DNA of 64,000 bases from positions 1 through 64,000 of the forward strand of contig CAVQRB010000016.1 in the NCBI GenBank assembly GCA_963715055.1, given 5' to 3'. The position numbers and the translations under genes were made by a program. The notes beneath the pieces are model-generated. The model made no database searches. It was not told the origin of the DNA and saw only the letters and a program-made list of their open reading frames with translations. Source of the stretch: CAVQRB01 sp963715055 (GTDB lineage: Bacteria > Pseudomonadota > Alphaproteobacteria > Rhodobacterales > Rhodobacteraceae). This document shows, piece after piece, positions 1 to 7,222 of this stretch. Each line of letters begins with the position of its first letter. Within the stretch, counting starts at the first letter, position 1.

Positions 1-326
1 CGCCCGCATCCCTGCGCTGGGCAAGCGAACCACTTACGATGGCCGCTGTAGTGACATGGCTGAGAAAGCAGGCGCACCCGGTAGTCGTGGCTCTCCCACT
101 CGTCGCCGTAGTCCCCGCTGCGATAGATGAGCCTGACTTGCCCGTGTTCGGCCTTCACGTCAATGCTGGCGTCCTTGTCGCCGTCGATGGGCCATTGCCA
201 CGAAAAGCGTCTGCCCGGTGCCAGATAGCCCTCACGCGCCCAGCGGCGCACGTCGATACTGCAAAAGTCCGCCACGGTGCTTTTCGCGTTTCAATGCCAG
301 TGCCGCCCGCTGCCTCTGCCGCCCAT
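1..326 (-). pseudogene. Conserved hypothetical protein (MGG-x-GSGR type), 5' part, broken by an early TGA
   Basis: On the minus strand an ATG at 326 begins the reading M-G-G-R-G-S-G-R-H-W-H, then meets TGA at 293-291 (codon 12). The same frame then continues open to the window edge, with N-A-K-S-T-V-A-D-F-C and later stretches such as RRWAREGYLAPG and SGDYGDEWESHDYRVR. I recognise this from memory as a hypothetical protein family that starts with an MGG-x-GSGR motif and often sits near transposases; its function is not known to me. Either the gene is inactivated by the nonsense codon, or translation restarts at the in-frame GTG at 275. The 3' end lies outside the window. I favour a pseudogene because the conserved N-terminal signature is upstream of the stop. 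Confidence 0.6.
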
Positions 327-626
327 AACTGCCTCCGGATTTTGTCGAAATCATAAACGAATTTTGATTGCTTGCGAAGGTTAAGTTCATGCCTTGTTTC
401 ATTTGTGAATTGGCCAAGAGCAATCCTTCCTTACCTGAAAAACGGGTGAGGTTTTTCGATGGTTAGGTGTGGCTTTGCGATGGATGCCCTATCCTAATAC
501 GGTGAGACTTCACTCCTTGATTGACGAAAAAATCGTGAAGACCGGAAAGGTTGAGCCTTGTCGACAGCCGTCAGACCCAAGGCTAGCCTAACCGAAAAAA
601 TGAGTAAATTTGTCTAAGGTCATTCC
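327..626. other. Intergenic region, about 300 bp, AT-richer than average
   Basis: No convincing coding frame is visible. A hairpin with 7-bp perfect arms (AGCCTTG at 554-560, CAAGGCT at 578-584) lies 40-70 bp upstream of the next gene and is followed by GAAAAAA; on the plus strand it lacks a T tract, so it is not a clear terminator. The ribosome binding site of the following gene (AAGG, about 8 nt before its ATG) is at the right edge. Confidence 0.4.
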
Positions 627-1364
627 ATGAGTATACGGTGCTTGGTTGCGGCGATAGCGGTTTCTTTAACCGCAGCCAAAGCGGCTTCGGCCGTTGTAGA
701 ATATACGTACACGACAAACGGCTATGACCTGTCAGTCTGGGAGGACTGGGAATTAGCATGGATCGAGAATGAATACTTTTTCGGCAAGGTTTGGATAGAA
801 GCGGCAAAGCCAAGAAAGATGGTTTCTTTCGAGGTCGAATGCGAACCTGGAACCAAATGCACATTTGCAGCAAAACCAGGTACCACGTATCGCAACCGTA
901 TCCCCCAAACAATTACAAACACCGACGCATATAGCAGCGTTTCGGAAATAATTATAACCTATGAAGCATTTACCGATGACCTCTACCTGAGGGGTTTGTC
1001 TGCGGATTTTTCCTCCGGCGATATTCTGTCTTGGTCGATGTGGGGTGGTGAGTATGGTGGAATTGGTGATTATATTTTAAGGGATGTTGGCGACACTTTT
1101 TCGTTTATTCTAATGAACGGCCTAGACATATCTCAGATGGAATTCTATTGCATGTACACATATGGCGCGGCACTTGATTATAAGTACTATGGAGAGTGTG
1201 ACGGCGGACAGCCTGCTAAGTTTATGAAAAATCGGTCAATCGACTTGGGGCAGGGCACATGGACGTCCCGACAAGTCTCTCCAGTTCCACTCCCCGCTTC
1301 TATACCACTTTTAATCGCAGCACTGGTCGGTTTGCGCTGGTTGCCTCGCAGACGAACAGCCTAG
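627..1364 (+). CDS. Exported VPLPA-CTERM sorting-domain protein
   Basis: A 245-residue exported protein. Residues 1-22 form a Sec signal peptide (hydrophobic core, likely cleavage after AASA). The body is aromatic- and acid-rich with several cysteines and matches no domain I know. The C-terminus carries the tripartite sorting signal: the VPLPAS motif around residues 218-223, a hydrophobic helix (IPLLIAALVGLRWL) and a basic end (PRRRTA). This is the VPLPA variant of PEP-CTERM, processed by an exosortase in alphaproteobacteria, so the mature protein is probably delivered to the cell surface or extracellular matrix. The gene is clearly AT-richer than its surroundings and lies between a broken gene and IS debris, which suggests horizontal acquisition. 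No exosortase gene is in the window. AAGG about 8 nt upstream supports this start. Confidence 0.8.
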   Translation: MSIRCLVAAIAVSLTAAKAASAVVEYTYTTNGYDLSVWEDWELAWIENEYFFGKVWIEAAKPRKMVSFEVECEPGTKCTFAAKPGTTYRNRIPQTITNTDAYSSVSEIIITYEAFTDDLYLRGLSADFSSGDILSWSMWGGEYGGIGDYILRDVGDTFSFILMNGLDISQMEFYCMYTYGAALDYKYYGECDGGQPAKFMKNRSIDLGQGTWTSRQVSPVPLPASIPLLIAALVGLRWLPRRRTA

Positions 1365-1566
1365 GCGGCTATCAGCCGGGTCAGTGTTGCGGCAGGTACT
1401 CTCTGTTCAAGCGCTGAGGAAACTGACCATAACGGTATCGATAACCAAATGACTTTTCAACTTCACGCCTCCTATCGATATGAATTCGTTGCTACAAGTG
1501 GAGTGCCCCCACTGAAGTGGTCCACCAATTGGGATAGTTTTATCCCGTTTTCAGGAGGACCAAGTG

Positions 1567-1926
1567 ATGGCTGGAAAGCGAGACAAACCCGAAGAGATCG
1601 TGCTGAAGCTGCGGCAGGTTGAAGTGCTGCAAGGACAAGGCAGTTCGATCGCAGACGCGGTCAGACAGATCGGCGTGGCGCAGCAGACGTATTATCGGTG
1701 GCGCAAGGACTATGGCGGCATGAGCCGAGACCAGCTCAAACGGCTGAAGGAGCTTGAGACAGAGAATACCCGGCTCAGACGTGCGGTTTCGGATCTGACG
1801 CTGGACAAGATGATCCTGACCGAGGCTGCCCGGGATGAGGGGCGTCAAGGAAACCATCCAGTGGATGGGTTCCAGCCCCGAACGCGCAGCCCTTCTGAGC
1901 CCTTCCCGCCGTCGTCGATGCATTGA
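1567..1926 (+). CDS. IS3-family transposase OrfA
   Basis: OrfA supplies the DNA-binding part of IS3-type transposases. The N-terminal half (KPEEIVLKLRQVEVLQGQG, then IADAVRQIGVAQQTYYRWRK) is a helix-turn-helix. It is followed by the heptad-rich LKRLKELETENTRLRRAVSD segment used for multimerisation. AGGAGG lies 8 nt before the ATG at 1567. The usual C-terminus (EAARGNF, stop) is replaced after EAAR by about 25 unrelated residues, because the orfA/orfB junction is roughly 60 bp longer than I would expect. That stretch contains a palindromic core (AACCATCC at 1852-1859 with GGATGGGTT at 1863-1871). It may be another small insertion or natural variation. Since orfB is broken, the product cannot support transposition alone. 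Confidence 0.75.
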   Translation: MAGKRDKPEEIVLKLRQVEVLQGQGSSIADAVRQIGVAQQTYYRWRKDYGGMSRDQLKRLKELETENTRLRRAVSDLTLDKMILTEAARDEGRQGNHPVDGFQPRTRSPSEPFPPSSMH

Positions 1927-2080
1927 TCACGTGCGGCAGACCCTGGGCGTATCAGAGCGTCGGGCCTGCCGCACCATCGGGCAGCATCGCTCGACGCAGC
2001 GCAAGGTTCCCTGTGGTCTGCCAGACGAAGAACGGCTGACCGATGACATCATCGAGTTGACGCGAGAGTTCGGACGCTAT

Positions 2081-2121
2081 GCACTGCCCGGCAGGCGATT
2101 GCGCAGCAATCTGCCGAGAGG
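2081..2121 (-). repeat. Small palindromic element, copy 1 (reverse orientation)
   Basis: About 40 bp inserted in orfB between the codons for GRY and GYRMI. Read on the minus strand it begins CCCTCTCGGCAG, has a stem ATTGC/GCAAT around a TGC loop, and ends CGCCTGCCGGGCAGTG. CGGCAG near the 5' end pairs with CTGCCG near the 3' end. Its length shifts the frame by +1. Confidence 0.85.
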
Positions 2122-2180
2122 GATACCGCATGATCACCGGGATGCTGAACAACAGCGGCTGGCATGTAAATCACAAGCGC

Positions 2181-2223
2181 CCCTCTCGGCAGATTTGCTT
2201 TGCAAATCGCCTGCCGGGCAATG
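2181..2223 (+). repeat. Small palindromic element, copy 2
   Basis: A 43-bp block inserted between the codons for VNHKR and VERIW. It has the same ends as copy 1 in the opposite orientation (CCCTCTCGGCAG at the left, CGCCTGCCGGGCAATG at the right). The central stem is longer by one pair (ATTTGC/GCAAAT around TTT), so both sides of the stem changed together. It shifts the frame by +1. Confidence 0.85.
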
Positions 2224-2298
2224 GTCGAGCGGATCTGGCGGCGGGAGGGGCTGAAAGTGCCACAGAAACAACCCAGGAAGGGTCGGCTCTGGTTGAAC

Positions 2299-2336
2299 CC
2301 CTCTCATCGATACTGCGCATCGACTGTCGGGCAGTG
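2299..2336 (+). repeat. Small palindromic element, copy 3 (most diverged)
   Basis: A 38-bp block inserted between the codons for RLWLN and DGSCV. It keeps the outer sequences (CCTCTC at the left, GTCGGGCAGTG at the right), but the stem is TCGAT/ATCGA around ACTGCGC. It shifts the frame by +2. Confidence 0.8.
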
Positions 2337-2468
2337 GACGGGTCGTGCGTCCGGCTGCGGCTGGAACGCCCGAACCATGTCTGGTCCTGTGACTTCGTCC
2401 AGGACCGGACGCACGACGGGCGGGTATATCGCACGCTCAACATCATCGACGAGTTCCGAAGGAGGCGC

Positions 2469-2506
2469 CCCCTCTCGGCGATGCAGGCATCGCCTGCCGG
2501 TCAACG
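2469..2506 (+). repeat. Small palindromic element, copy 4
   Basis: About 38 bp inserted after NIIDEF and before IRVKRKL. It starts CCCCTCTCGGCGATG and ends CATCGCCTGCCGGTCAACG. The stem GGCGATG/CATCGCC is perfect around CAGG. The host sequence just upstream (codons for TREA in relatives) is also one base short, so the net frame change here is +1. Confidence 0.8.
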
Positions 2507-3171
2507 GGATGATCCGTGTCAAACGAAAGCTCAATTCCGTCGACGTGGTCGACGCCTTGACCGACCTGTTCATCCTGCGCGGACCGCCGGAATACACAAG
2601 ATCCGACAATGGCGCAGAATTTATCGCAAAGAAGGTGCGCGTCTGGATCGGCGCGGTGGGAGCCAAGACGGCCTTCATCGCACCAGGTTCACCTTGGGAA
2701 AACGGCTACTGCGAGAGCTTCAACGCACGGTTCCGAGACGAACTTTTGAATGGTGAGGCCTTCTACAGCCTGCGTGAGGCCCAAATCCTCATCGAGAAAT
2801 GGCGTCGCCACTACAATACGGTCAGGCCGCACAGCGCATTGGGATACCGTCCACCAGCGCCCGAAAGCCTCGTCCCGATAACCAGAGGCCGACCATGCAT
2901 TAACATTCAAACTGGACCACTCAATGGGGGCAGACCACCATTTCTCATCCACCCAAATATATGGGGTACTACGGGGCAGAATGGAATAACCTGAAACAGT
3001 TATATTCTTATTTTACTGAGCTATTTGGAAAATCCGGTACATCGTGGGGCACCAAGATATAGGGGTTTGATGCGCTCCAGCAGCACCATAATTTTCCCTT
3101 CATTATCACAAACATGATCAGTATCAGCAGGTTGAATTGTGCTCGGTTTTACACCGAGGTTCCACACCACC

Positions 3172-3280
3172 ATGGTTTTGCAAATGACCCGACCATACAA
3201 ACACCCCCAAACAGGGGTCTGCTACTTCCGACAAAAAACGCCCGCTTACTTGCGGCAAGTGTTTGGCAGAGCGGAGCTTA
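3172..3280 (+). pseudogene. N-terminal stub of a phage-type tyrosine integrase
   Basis: An ATG at 3172 opens the frame MVLQMTRPYKHPQTGVCYFR, then QKTPAYLRQVFGRAEL. This looks like the N-terminal domain of site-specific tyrosine recombinases (RPxKHPxTGVYxFRxxVPxxLR-x-VxGK in relatives). The similarity stops after about 35 residues, where the sequence joins transposase-like DNA. The catalytic domain is absent, so only a remnant of an integrated element is left. I see no tRNA or obvious att duplication beside it. Confidence 0.6.
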
Positions 3281-3658
3281 CGCCAAGCCAAGGCTGCTCA
3301 GGGAGAATGGCTCGTCCTACGTCGCAGCAGATCTGACCGACTATCTCGAGGACTAGGGCATGAATCACGTCCGGGGCGCGCGCATCATCCTCAGACACAA
3401 GGTAAGATCGAGCGCTGGCACTAGGCCATGAAGAACCGCGTCCTACTGGAAAACCACTACCTACCCGGCGATCTGGAACGGCAGATCGGCGCCTTCGTCG
3501 CTCACTACAACACCCACCGATACCACGAGAGCCTGAGCAACCTGACGCCCGCAGATGTCTATCAGGGCCGAGGCGCGAAAATGCTGAAAATGAGAGAGGA
3601 GATCAAGAAACAGACAATCCGGAAACGCCGGTTGCAACACCAAGCCGCTGCCGCCTAA
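3281..3658 (+). pseudogene. C-terminal remnant of a second IS3-type transposase
   Basis: The frame reads PRLLRENGSSYVAADLTDYLED, then a TAG where relatives have lysine (EDKGMxHVRGAP). It continues GMNHVRGA, loses one base near 3397-3402, meets another TAG where glutamine is expected (WHQAMKN), and resumes as MKNRVLLENHYLPGDLERQI, GAFVAHYNTHRYHESLSNLTPADVY to the TAA at 3656-3658. This is the end of an IS3-family DDE integrase core, with two nonsense codons and a frameshift. The 5' two thirds are missing and replaced by the integrase stub, so two mobile elements recombined here before decaying. Its right inverted repeat was not located. Confidence 0.75.
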
Positions 3659-3916
3659 ACTCAAACAGAAACCGAACCGGAGCCTCCGTTACGAAACCAA
3701 TCGTGATGTCCGGATAACTCTGACAACGGGCAAAAAAACTCGTGCTGGTTGCCTTGATGGTAGGATGACCCCTATTTGTCGGGGTTTTCGCAGATGCCAG
3801 TGATTTGGACGGATCAGGCTCGGGATCATGTGTCGACAGGTTCAAGGCGGTTTCGAAAAGTACTTGCCGGACGGCACCCTATTGTCGGCAGGCGCTGCTT
3901 GAGGGAAGAATGAAAG

Positions 3917-4708
3917 ATGCGGCAAACAGGGCGGCCAGTGTCTCAAGATAATACCCATACGGTCAACTACTTCCACCACCGGGCTGACAATGTCGGAGAC
4001 AGGATGTGCGGCCCTGCGCAGTATTTCTGGCCGGACAGGGTGCTGAGTGTCGGGTTCAAATACCGGATGACGAAGCCGGAGAACGCGATCGTCGGCGGTG
4101 GACAGGTCTTCGACCAGCTCGAAGATCTCGTAGAGCAGGTAAGCCCAAATCCTCCGGGCGATCTTGTTGCCTGGGGGGTGGGCCTGCCGCGGCGGCAAGC
4201 AAGCGATGCAAGGGTGCGCGACGTGCTGAAAAGCTTCGCGCTCTTCGGGACGCGCAATCACGAGTGGCGCGAGGAGATCGATTTCGTGCCCTGCGCCAGT
4301 TGCATGGCGCCCGCCTTCGACACAGTGACCGAGCCGCAACACGAGGTGGTTGTTTTCGCCCATCGCAGAAAGACACCGACACTGATGCCGCGTGACGGGA
4401 TACCTTTCATGACCAACAACAACCGGCCCGCCGCGGAGGTCATCCGTTTCCTGGCGCAGGGAGAGACCGTGGTCACAAGTTCCTATCATGGCGTTTACTG
4501 GGCGCAGCTGCTGGGTCGGAAGGTGCTTTGCGTTCCCTATAACGACAAGTTCCGGACGCTTGAGCACGCCGTGACGATTGGCACGCCGGAGGGCTGGCAG
4601 GAGGAGTTTCGCGCCGCCACCCGCACCGACCCGCTGCTTCAGGCATATCGCGACATCAACCGGAGCTTTGCCGCGCGGGTGGCGGCGCTGTGGGGCTGGG
4701 ATGAGTGA
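3917..4708 (+). CDS. Polysaccharide pyruvyl transferase family protein
   Basis: A 263-residue cytosolic protein of the family that adds ketal-linked pyruvate to exopolysaccharide or cell-wall sugars, using phosphoenolpyruvate. The N-terminal signature is HHRADNVGDRMCGPAQYF (the N-x-GD element after a short first strand). The C-terminal half has MTNNNRPAAEVIRFLAQGE, then VTSSYHGVYWAQLLGRKVLC, which matches the conserved S-x-HG-x-x-x-A motif of the second glycosyltransferase-like lobe. Length is typical for short members. The ATG at 3917 is preceded by GAGGGA about 13 nt upstream. The stop overlaps the next gene by 8 nt, so the two are co-translated; the partner is a sulfotransferase-like gene, pointing to decoration of a surface polysaccharide. 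The acceptor sugar cannot be told from sequence. Confidence 0.8.
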   Translation: MRQTGRPVSQDNTHTVNYFHHRADNVGDRMCGPAQYFWPDRVLSVGFKYRMTKPENAIVGGGQVFDQLEDLVEQVSPNPPGDLVAWGVGLPRRQASDARVRDVLKSFALFGTRNHEWREEIDFVPCASCMAPAFDTVTEPQHEVVVFAHRRKTPTLMPRDGIPFMTNNNRPAAEVIRFLAQGETVVTSSYHGVYWAQLLGRKVLCVPYNDKFRTLEHAVTIGTPEGWQEEFRAATRTDPLLQAYRDINRSFAARVAALWGWDE

Positions 4709-6279
4709 CGCATCCGACGCCAAGCGCGTGGTCATTCACATGGGGCCGCACAAGACAGGGTCCACGGCGCTGCAGAAATGCCTCGCTGCTGCCGGTCCAG
4801 ATCTGGCACGGGCAGGGATGCACTTCCTGCATGACGAGGCGACACATGCCGCCGCCATTGCTCTGGCTTCGGAGCGTTTCCAGGCGGCGGAGGTGCAGCT
4901 TTCCGCGCTGTCGCAGGTCATCGCGGGTCTGAGCGCGCCCTGCATCATCCTAAGCCAGGAGGATTTCGCGGGCCCTCTGCCGGGCCGGTCCGGAAAACGC
5001 CAGACCTATCCGAAGCTCACCAGAAACCTGCGCATTCTCAAGCGGGCGCTGCGTCCGCACCGGGTCCAGTTCGTCTTTCTTTCTGCGCGATGAAACTGAC
5101 TGGTTGCGCAGTTGCTATCACCAGCACCTGAAGTATCGCACGCGTTTCTGGCGCTTCGAGGATTTTGCCGCGCATCACGGCGGGTTCTCCTGGGAGGAAA
5201 AACTCGCCCGGCCGCGCGAGACGTTCGGGGCGGAGTTTTCGGAAATCGCCTGGAGCCCCGAGCCTGACTCGGGCGTTGCGGCGCTTCTGGAGATTGCAGG
5301 GGCGGGAGCGGTGGCTCTGCCGCGCCTGTCCGCTGCACAAGTCAATACCGCGCCTCACTCATCGCAGATCGCGCAGTTGGAAAGGATCAACGAATTGACA
5401 GAGTTTGGCCCCACGGCCTGGTTCGCCAAATCCTTCGTGCTGGGCGCGCGCGCGCGACCAATCGGACCATCCGGCGCCGAGGCCCCTGCACTCTGGCCGC
5501 CGCAAATCGGCGCGGCGGAGTCCGCGGCCTTGCCGAAACTGGCGGCGCGGGCCGCGGTTCGGGTTCGGCATCAGCCCTGCGACGACATCCTGCCGCCGCG
5601 AGACGTGGATCTCGATGCGCTCTCGCAAGAACGTCTGCCGGAAGTGGCCGAGATGCCCGAGGTGCCGAGGGCGGATATCCGCGATCAGGCGCGGATTCTC
5701 GAGTATCACCTGCGTGGCAAATCGCGCCTCAGCCATCTCAACGCGCTCACCATCAGCTATTTGCGCCGCGACACGGCGCATACGGAAAAGGCGCGGCACC
5801 TCTTCCACCGGATCTGGCAGGAAAAGGGGGTGGAACTTGTCAACGAGACTTCGACGCGCTGGCTCATCTCGACCCTTCAGACCTTCCTCGACCACGGGCT
5901 CAACGAGGCGCAGCGGTCCATCGGCACCGCGGGGTATTTCTATGCCAACATGATCAAGATCTACGAAGGCGAGCGCGCCATCGAAGGCCTGGACCCGGAT
6001 GCCCTCTACCGTGGCGATACGCCCTCGACAGCCGGCAAGTTTCGCGGACTGGACCGCTACAAGGTCGGGGCGAGCGATCTCATGCTCAACACCAACGCGC
6101 TGGCGCTCGAGATCGCACAGCGCGATGCCGTGGCCGGGCTGGTCCTGGAGGAATTTCTGTTGCGGGTCTCCACGGCCGAAACGGTTTTCTCGCGCCATGA
6201 CCGGACCCGTGCCCGGCGGGGCATCGAAGTGCCGGGGTTCGAGGATACCTGGGCGTTCTTCGAGCCTTGGCGCGACTAG
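4701..6279 (+). pseudogene. Sulfotransferase-like protein, split by a one-base insertion
   Basis: The first frame starts at ATG 4701 with VVIHMGPHKTGSTALQKCL, the P-loop-like loop that binds the PAPS phosphosulfate in bacterial sulfotransferase-like proteins. It runs to FVFLSAR and a TGA. The continuation lies one base over: with one base removed from the TTTCTTTC tract at about 5075-5084 it reads QFVFLLRDETDWLRSCYHQ, as expected for the family, and continues without a stop to 6279 (about 525 residues in all). The C-terminal 250 residues match nothing I recognise. The gene overlaps the pyruvyl transferase by 8 nt. The break may be a true inactivating mutation or a sequencing error in a pyrimidine-rich tract; nothing suggests programmed frameshifting. 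Confidence 0.65.
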
Positions 6280-6282
6280 GCG

Positions 6283-7083
6283 TCAGCCGATCTGCAGCTG
6301 CAGATCGTCGGGAATCAGGTTTGAACGGATCAGGACCACATTGTCGATGCCTTCGATTGCCGTCAGGTCGTCGTCGTATTGCGCGTCGAGTTCTTCCAGG
6401 AAATCCTCCGGCACGACAGTTCGCTGCAGGATTTTCGGCAGCAGCGCCGTGACGCGGATCGCCTCCGCGACCGGTTCGCGCAATTCCTCCATCAGCGCCT
6501 CGTCGAAGCTCAGCATGGTCATGGCGAAGGGCAGAGCGATGCGGGCGGGCTCCTCGAAGTCCCAGACAAGGATCCGGCGCTCGGGACAGGCTTTGCGCAG
6601 GCGCAGGACCAGCTCATGCCAGCTTGGCGTGACATCATGCAGACCTTGTACCAACTGCTCCATGGCAATGTCGCCCTGAAGCATGCGGATGTAATCCGCC
6701 TGGTTCGTGATCGTCAGATGCAGGTCGAGCGCCTGGCCGGCAAAGAGTGTCGAGAGGCGGCTCACCCGGTCTTCGGAGCCGGGCAGGATCAGCCCCTCGC
6801 GGAACACGTCGCGGGGGTGCCCCATCATCGCGGGCTGGCTCGCCACCAGAAGTTCGCTGCGCGTCAGCCGCCTGAAGAACGCCGCTTCCGCCTCCGCGTT
6901 CTGGGCTGCCATTTGCACCATGTCCTCGGAGCCGTTCACATGAGCGCGCATATACTCCTTGTAGCCCTTCGGCGAGAGGAACTGCAGGTGCCCCGTCCCG
7001 CTCACGGATTTGACCTTGCTCAGGTTCTGGATGACCCTTGAGGCGATGCGTGGCGCGCCGATGTGGAAATTGACGTGTTTCAA
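6283..7083 (-). CDS. Sulfotransferase-like protein with a degenerate nucleotide-binding loop
   Basis: About 266 residues if translation starts at TTG 7083 (GGGGA 7 nt upstream); there is no in-frame ATG before the upstream gene ends. The N-terminus reads KHVNFHIGAPRIASRVIQN. This aligns with the HMGPHKTGSTALQ loop of the sulfotransferase-like gene at 4701, but the lysine and the G-S-T that hold the PAPS phosphate are replaced. Later features (VASQPAMMGHPRDVF, then LDLHLTITNQADYIRMLQ) fit the same overall fold, where an R-x-Q-x-x-W/Y-type region follows a beta-strand. It stands tail-to-tail with the other gene, the stops being 3 bp apart. It may be a non-catalytic paralogue, or bind something else. 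Family assignment is by pattern only and the start is uncertain. Confidence 0.5.
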   Translation of the reverse strand: MKHVNFHIGAPRIASRVIQNLSKVKSVSGTGHLQFLSPKGYKEYMRAHVNGSEDMVQMAAQNAEAEAAFFRRLTRSELLVASQPAMMGHPRDVFREGLILPGSEDRVSRLSTLFAGQALDLHLTITNQADYIRMLQGDIAMEQLVQGLHDVTPSWHELVLRLRKACPERRILVWDFEEPARIALPFAMTMLSFDEALMEELREPVAEAIRVTALLPKILQRTVVPEDFLEELDAQYDDDLTAIEGIDNVVLIRSNLIPDDLQLQIG

Positions 7084-7222
7084 GGCGTCCCCGCGGTTTG
7101 CCTGGCTTGCCCCTCCCTCATTTCGCAATTTGGCCGTCTTGACCAGTGTGCCGGGCAATTTTTCCGCTGTCGGCGGCTGTGCAGCCCCACGGCTCCAGGC
7201 ATCGGGGAGATGCCCCGGCAGG

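Larger units (their letters stand above)
1893..2903 (+). pseudogene. IS3-family transposase OrfB, disrupted by four palindromic insertions
   Basis: The DDE catalytic half of the transposase is spread over changing frames. Segments in order are LSPSRRRRCIDHVRQTLGV to LTREFGRY; GYRMITGMLNNSGWHVNHKR; VERIWRREGLKVPQKQ to RLWLN; DGSCVRLRLERPNHVWSCDF to NIIDEF; and IRVKRKLNSVDVVDALTD to HSALGYRPPAPESL. Each break coincides exactly with an extra 38-43 bp block that is absent from the expected protein, and none of these lengths is a multiple of three. The catalytic region is otherwise well preserved (D in SCDFVQD, D in RSDNGAEF, E in WENGYCESFN). A further one-base loss near 2879 seems to make the last frame miss the TAA at 2901-2903. 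The gene is dead. Confidence 0.85.
1499..2937 (+). mobile_element. IS3-family insertion sequence, inactive, expanded by palindromic insertions
   Basis: The element is bounded by imperfect inverted repeats. The left end (from 1499) reads TGGAGTGCCCCCACTGAAGT and the right end, on the complement from 2937, reads TGGTCTGCCCCCATTGAGTG; both continue into GGTCCA. Inside are orfA with a helix-turn-helix and leucine-zipper region, and an orfB with the DDE integrase core. The element is 1439 bp; without the four palindromic insertions (159 bp) it would be about 1280 bp, normal for IS3-type elements with this transposase. I see no flanking direct repeat, which fits an old or rearranged insertion. Confidence 0.85.

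Noticed and set aside
2081..2506. Reading the four palindromes as a CRISPR array
   Set aside because: Spacing is irregular, one copy is inverted, the sequences between them are transposase codons, and no cas genes are present.
1893..2903. Programmed frameshifting as the reason for the several orfB frames
   Set aside because: Each frame change coincides with an inserted palindrome of a length not divisible by three; only the orfA/orfB junction would be a normal slippage site.
2938..3171. A tRNA or att site next to the integrase stub
   Set aside because: No cloverleaf, T-loop motif or flanking direct repeat was found in this stretch.
3842..4735. A 297-codon minus-strand frame over the pyruvyl transferase
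   Set aside because: The plus-strand frame has family motifs, a ribosome binding site and overlaps the next gene; the minus frame has none of these.
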